Shown: positions 59,067 to 64,000 of the stretch, piece by piece
Numbering within the stretch: the stretch's first letter is position 1
Layout of the letters: each line of letters opens with the position of its first letter
Source of the DNA: Doryteuthis pealeii
Lineage: Eukaryota; Mollusca; Cephalopoda; Myopsida; Loliginidae
Length of the DNA: 64,000 nt
Assembly (NCBI GenBank): GCA_023376005.1
Contig: CM042157.1
Span: forward strand, 90,392,987-90,456,986
Reading direction: 5' to 3'
Made by a program: the position numbers and the translations under genes
The notes under the pieces: model-generated
What the model was told of the DNA's origin: nothing
The model's input: the letters and a program-made list of their open reading frames with translations, nothing else
Database searches by the model: none

Positions 59067-59600
59067 TAATCACCCTGTTGGCTGGAATTGCACGCCCAAC
59101 CTCCATGGGGCCTCCTGTTGGCTATGGGTGGTTACCTGTAACGCCTGAGGACAGGATTGTGGTGGTCTCATTACATGCAACACTCTACTTGAGCTTGACA
59201 GGCAGTCAGAGAGATTCAATCCCATTAATCAGTTGGTCATATCAAACCCTAACACCTATATGATTGTCCCAACCATATTCTTCAAATTGCTCTTATGGCA
59301 AACCTTCAACTCTTTTTATCATATAGTTGCTAGAAGGCAGTGATTGAGGGTCAACCATCAGTTTACCAATATATACAAAATTGTATCTTTTAATTCATTG
59401 ATACACATGAAGTTAATGGAAGCATAAAAAATTATTTCTAACAATTTAGCGTCCTGTATATTCAAACTGTATTTAGTGGTGAGGATTCCAATTCTGGAGC
59501 TCTGGGAAGTGTAAAGTACCCCTTCATTGCCATTACACCCAAGTCCACTCTGACTGAAGTGGTAGTACCTTTTAAGGTCCCATGGGTTAAATAGATCTGT
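59067..59600 (+). repeat. R600 repeat, old diverged copy with internal insertion
   Basis: ACCCTGTTGGCTGG, CCTCCATGGGGCC, CACCTATATGATTGTCCCAA, then, after an inserted block (about 59356-59465), GTGGTGAGGATTCCAATTCT, CCACTCTGACTGAAGTGGTA. Tail not preserved. Confidence 0.7.
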
Positions 59601-59915
59601 TTGAAAGTTAATGAAAATTATTTCTACCAATTTATTTGAAGTTAATGATAAACCTAACATAGAATTATTTTTACCAGTTTATTAATATACATAAATGAAA
59701 ATTATTTCTACCAGTTTATAAATCCAAACCAAACAAAAATATTTAGCTGCAAACTATTCAAAGTTAGTGAATTATTTCTACCAGTTTATTCATACTCATG
59801 AAGTTAATGAAAAATGTAACATAAGAACCAGTTTATTATTACACATGAAGTTATTTCTACCAATTACATGAAATTAATGAAAAATCTGACATAACATAAT
59901 TTCTACCAATATATT
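59365..59915 (+). repeat. Degenerate tandem array (ATTATTTCTACCAGTTTATT unit)
   Basis: ATTATTTCTACCAGTTTAT with ACACATGAAGTTAATGAAAA recurs about seven times at irregular spacing, both inside R600 and after it. Confidence 0.7.
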
Positions 59916-59939
59916 TTTTCTCCTGGCCATTATATATAT

Positions 59940-60215
59940 TTACCAACCCCTCCGCATGAGCAGGATACAACACAAGGTCAATTTCTTAAGCGGAGTTCAA
60001 CAGGTTTGAATTCAGAGTTTTCCTTCTCCTATACCGGTTGCCTAACCAAGGTTAAAGAGCCCAGTCTGCCCTACTATTTATCCGTAGCCAGAGGGAGAGT
60101 AGGATTCATACCTTTACCAAGGGTATTTGCACTAAGTGAAATGCAATTACCACATCCAGGATTTGAACTCGGGGTGACGAGACCATTTCCCATGACTGAC
60201 CATCACACCACGCGC
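59940..60215 (-). repeat. tRNA-derived SINE family A (minus)
   Basis: CCTCCGCATGAGCAGGATAC, TTCAGAGTTTTCCTTCTCCT, AGGGAGAGTAGGATTCATAC, B box inverse AGGATTTGAACTCGGG, head end CATCACACCACGCGC. Confidence 0.95.
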
Positions 60216-60217
60216 TT

Positions 60218-60222
<5 letters not shown>

Positions 60223-60262
<40 letters not shown>
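60223..60262 (+). repeat. (TA)n microsatellite
   Basis: TA run beside the SINE head. Confidence 0.9.
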
Positions 60263-60264
<2 letters not shown>

Positions 60265-60267
60265 GTG

Positions 60268-60335
60268 TGACTCGAAACCTCGACTGCCAAGATGACAGGC
60301 AAAGTCTCTAACCGTTACACTAGCTTGCCATTCGT
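60268..60335 (-). repeat. tRNA-like fragment
   Basis: Minus strand GCAAGCTAGTGTAACGGTTA (A-box-like) and GAGGTTTCGAGTC (B-box-like) at tRNA-like spacing. Acceptor stem not closed; probably a SINE head rather than a functional tRNA. Confidence 0.45.
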
Positions 60336-60537
60336 TTGTTTTGAAACTTATTTATATTCCACTTTTTATTGACTTGCTACACGACAGTATGAGGTTAAGT
60401 AATCAAACAAATGTGTTTATTTTTATATGGCTTTAAGCCGACACTTTTAGGAGGATATGTGCTTAATTGAAGTCAACCTAATTTTGAAAATTAATTAGTT
60501 AATAATTAATGAATTTAGGTGGGCATATATGTTCAAA

Positions 60538-60538
<1 letters not shown>

Positions 60539-60592
<54 letters not shown>
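60539..60592 (+). repeat. (TG)n(TA)n microsatellite
   Basis: Compound run. Confidence 0.95.
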
Positions 60593-60594
<2 letters not shown>

Positions 60595-61009
60595 CATCTT
60601 ACTTATGAACATGGATAGGTTGATGAATAAAATATGCCTAAAGGAAAATATACTACCTATATACACACACACTATATATGAAGAGAGAGATAACTAGAAA
60701 AAAATAATCAAAATTTTATTTTAAGGTTAGAAATGTCTGTTTGAAAATGATATGCCAGGTGTTTAGTTAACTTGAATTAAAATCATAAAATTTACATTTT
60801 TCTGAGTTCATTGCTCTTCCAAAAAGTACAGTATGACCTCACCATCAACAGAACTATCAACCAAGGTTTCATTTACTTGTGGTAGTTATCGATAGTTTTT
60901 GAGTGGTTGTAATATAATCAAAAGCTGCTTGGTTTTACTACCAGAAAGATCATTGCTCTTTTTTTTTTTTTAAATAGAAGGAAGCTAATAGCAAAAAGTA
61001 CATACAATC

Positions 61010-61350
61010 TTTAAAAAATACTAACAAAGTCAGAAAACAGCACTGCTCACATGACTTTTGGAAACATTTTTTCACGCTCAGAATTGCGGAGACATGGAAT
61101 AAACTGCCCGCGTCTGTTGTAGGCTGCAGAAGCACTGAGTCTTTCAAAGCCTCCATGCTTCCTGTAGTCTGCCGACACTATACCTGATGCCACTCTCCAC
61201 ATATATATGCACACACGCGCACACATACATGCATATTACTACTGTAAACTGTTCATGTTCCTGACAGTACATCATTCTGTGTACTAGACATGAGACTTTG
61301 ATGAGTTGTGGTGCACAATAAATTTCATTATTTTATATTATTTCATTATT
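61010..61350 (+). mobile_element. CR1/L2-like LINE 3' end (plus)
   Basis: Plus-strand reading KHFFTLRIAETWNKLPASVV, STESFKASMLPVVCRHYT and stop, then a 3' UTR with CATATATATGCACACACGCG and AATAAATTTCATTATTT. Sister of 22458-22850. Confidence 0.85.
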
Positions 61351-61359
61351 TAAAATAAC

Positions 61360-61914
61360 TTTTACTGCTGGCATTCCTATATTATTCAACAAAAATCATT
61401 ATACCATTTTATTTGCAATATAATCACAATTGCTCAATGTTTTGTCCATACTAACTTTTTTTCCGCTGTTGATGTTAATGGTTATTAAGGATGAAAGTAC
61501 AGATGTCAGTATTCTTCTCACTGAATATTTTATAGCTTCTGATTGATGACATCATTTTATAATTTTATATAGAAAATTTTAGGACTAAACAATGAATAAC
61601 TTGTCTAAGACCAATTACATATGTTTCATATGAAAAGTATATAAAAATGGAATAAATTCAACAGTATGAGGTTAAATTTATCTCCTTTTTCATTCAACAA
61701 AAATCTGTGCTCTGATGAAGACTAGTGTTCATAAAATGTACTTTACAATTATTTTAATTTTCAAAAGATTTCAATTGAATTACACTTTATAAACCCCATA
61801 GGTTGAAACAGGCATTTGTTAGCGCAATATTTAATATTTTTTTTCTATTTCTATACCTCATATGTTCCATATGTAATTAATCTCAGACAAATTATTACTA
61901 GAGTATGTGTTGTG
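61360..61914. other. No recognised feature
   Basis: AT-rich. Confidence 0.5.
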
Positions 61915-61927
61915 TTATGTATGTATG

Positions 61928-61960
<33 letters not shown>
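61915..61960 (+). repeat. (TATG)n(TA)n microsatellite
   Basis: Compound run. Confidence 0.9.
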
Positions 61961-61962
<2 letters not shown>

Positions 61963-62107
61963 TTGACTGTCTGATGATTTCAAATATGCATGAAACTAGT
62001 TACGGGATATTAACTCCATAATATTTAATCTCTGATTTTAAATCTGCTCTACCATTTTAGCATTGAACACCTTCATATGCTAATGCTTTTCACATTCATT
62101 CTCCATT

Positions 62108-62153
62108 TTATATATATTATATATATATATATATATAATATATATATATATAT
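62108..62153 (+). repeat. (TA)n microsatellite
   Basis: Abuts the large foldback. Confidence 0.9.
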
Positions 62154-62530
62154 TAAAAAAAACTAATGGTAAAATGAATGAATGGATGAAACAAGAATGA
62201 ATGAAATGAGGGGGATAAATAAAAAATCCTTTCCAAGGGACCCATCTCAAAAGTATTAAAACACTTTTTGAAAGTGGGGTCCCTGATAGAAAGTTTTTCT
62301 CATCTATTATTAGACTCCTTTCAAGTTAATATATATAGAATAATTATATTAACTTGATGCTTCAAAGGAGTCTAATAATAGATGAGAAAAACTTTCTATC
62401 AGGGACCCCACTCTCAAAAAGTGTTTTAATACTTTTGAGAGGGGTCCCTTGGAAAGGATTTTTCATTTATCCCTATCATTTCATTCAATTTTATTTCATC
62501 CATTCATTCATTTTACCATCAATTTTTAAC
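62154..62530. mobile_element. Large foldback palindrome, arms about 180 bp
   Basis: AACTAATGGTAAAATGAATG at the left through GTGGGGTCCCTGATAGAAAG to a centre near 62338, then the inverse to CATTTTACCATCAATTTTTA. A few indels. Contains no ORF. A shorter relative is at 52362. Confidence 0.9.
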
Positions 62531-62559
62531 TAAATAATTTAGAAGCATACACGAAAACT

Positions 62560-63555
62560 TATATATATAGCTAAAGAAAAAACTTATAAAATTGTCATGT
62601 TAAGTTATTATTTCAACCAAAAATACTCAACTGATTTTTAAGCTTTTTTCTTTATCAGTTCTATTAATATTTCTCTGTATATAATATATATATAATTCTC
62701 TAATTATTATACATTTAGCTCTCCACATAGATTATCAATTTTTAATATACCTATATCAAAAAAGGTCCTAATTAGAATCATTCCCACCACCAACTTATCT
62801 GGTCCCTTATATATATGTATATATCCTTGTCTGACTTGACAATATATAAAAGAAGTTTACATTCATTCTATGTTTATTACTAACTTTACTGTTATCAGTG
62901 CCAAAATAAAGAGGATAAGTTTAACTTTGATCTCTACATGCTCTAATGATAACTTTAAAAAAAATGTCAATGTCTTTACAATACATGATATGCATTAATG
63001 AACTCATTTTCACCTGTTTCAAATTTATAGTCAGTCACTTGTTCTCTGTTAGGTTGACATGAAACTAATGTTTTTAATTTATAGAAAGGCTCACCACTTT
63101 GCATTCATTTTTATTTCTATTAGTAGATATGACCAACACCAATTGGGTACTGTTAAGTGGATGCTTCAGACCATCTGCTGATTTATTAACGTTATATATT
63201 CTCATGAATAATAATGATAAATATATCAGTATGACTATAAGAAAGTTACATCATTAGTGTTACTAATAGTATTACAAATCTTAACTACAAGAACGTATAT
63301 ATTATATGTGATTGCTATTGTTTTACATGTTTTTATTTCACAGAAACATGTTATTTTAGTTAATTTATATTTTTTAGCAAAGTAACCTCTAAAAATGTTA
63401 CATATTAGTCCTTTCGGCATTAATATCTGTTGTATATCTTGAATCACCTTGATTTTGTTCGGGGGTGCAGGGTGCTGATGGTCTCTTCTGACTATTAATT
63501 TATCTGCAACTCCATCAAAGCTGTGGTTAGAATAAAAAGAATATTCTATTTACAT
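62560..63555. other. No recognised feature
   Basis: AT-rich; short minus ORF 63235-63447 without recognisable domain. Confidence 0.5.
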
Positions 63556-63567
63556 TTAGTTTAAAAT

Positions 63568-64000
63568 TATCATCATCATGTCACGCTTTCAGCGCGGATA
63601 TCCATGACAATCTCTCTCCATCCGTCCCTATTGCTCATCATTCTCGGAAGGTCCTCTATGCAGCATCCTGTATCCGCACAGAGCTGATCAACATACATTT
63701 TTGCTTTGTCGGCCCACACTGGCTTGTCCATGTGCTGGCTTCCACTGGAGGTCGTCGCTTATGAGTTCGTCCTTACTTCTCCAGCAGTGTCCCGTGTGTC
63801 TTGTCCGTCTTACTCGGATGGTTTGAGTGATATGTGGTAGGTAGCCGTACAGCTGTTTTCTCGTAGGGTGCTGTTTCCATGTCTTGTTCATGATCACTCG
63901 CAGCATTCTTGTGCAGCTCCCATCTAGTTTATTCTCTAGTCACTTAGTTAGGGTCCAGGTGGTGCAGCCATACAGCAGTACTGACACGACAACGGCCTGG
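63568..64000 (-). mobile_element. RTE-type LINE, 3' end, continues past the window
   Basis: Minus reading from the right edge: AVVVSVLLYGCTTWTLTK, stop, MLRVIMNKTWKQHPTRKQLY, HTGHCWRSKDELISD, GQASVGRQ, then a one-base frameshift after which QLCADTG-like and GWREIVMDIR-like sense continues in another frame. The (CATCATGATGAT) tail lies near 63570. Younger-looking than the 8-kb copy but already disrupted. Confidence 0.85.

Noticed and set aside
54434..64000. Next PLEKHA1 exon
   Set aside because: I looked for an acceptor followed by PH-domain residues (the aromatic F-x-F and the C-terminal W helix) and found none convincing; it probably lies beyond the window.

Overview
This window is animal nuclear DNA, probably from a mollusc and most likely a coleoid cephalopod. 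That placement is an inference. It rests on AT-rich, intron-dominated sequence, on dense tRNA-derived and 5S-rRNA-derived SINEs, on mariner, RTE, I-like and CR1/L2-like element remains, and on long microsatellites. It does not rest on any diagnostic gene. There are no bacterial operons, rRNA arrays or CRISPR arrays.

One host gene is supported, on the + strand: an ortholog of PLEKHA1/PLEKHA2 (TAPP adaptor proteins). Its start-codon exon lies at 38726-38966 (coding from 38826) and encodes the beginning of the N-terminal PH domain. A 60-nt phase-0 exon at 54374-54433 continues that domain. A 15.4-kb GT-AG intron separates them. The gene begins with at least one non-coding 5' exon that I could not place; candidate GC-richer stretches lie at about 12.7-12.9, 15.0-15.5 and 16.5-16.8 kb. 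The gene continues past the right edge of the window.

Nearly everything else is repeats. Left part (0-11.5 kb): a SINE split by a probable solo LTR, a TTAA-flanked MITE, the first copy of a roughly 600-bp repeat (here R600), a long-TIR foldback, two RTE LINE ends, a pair of 5S-rRNA-derived SINEs and a 26-bp minisatellite. Middle (13-38 kb): tRNA SINEs, an I-like LINE end nested in a TA-flanked MITE, a CR1/L2-like LINE end, a non-autonomous Helitron, mariner relics and foldbacks. Intron (39-54 kb): a foldback with a telomere-like loop, a hAT-like MITE, a degenerate mariner, a palindrome, a solo LTR, R600, a mariner carrying a nested SINE, a second long-TIR element and a second Helitron. Right part (54.5-64 kb): more SINEs, a CR1/L2-like end, a giant palindrome and an RTE LINE running off the edge.

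The most notable pattern is one 3' tail module (core GGTTGATATGCCGT followed by AAAC/AACC repeats). It terminates four otherwise unrelated elements: a coding I-like LINE, a 5S-derived SINE, a tRNA-derived SINE and the R600 repeat. This suggests one LINE machinery mobilising several parasites. The second is a set of long inverted-repeat elements, several with clear target-site duplications and several embedded in (TA)n tracts.
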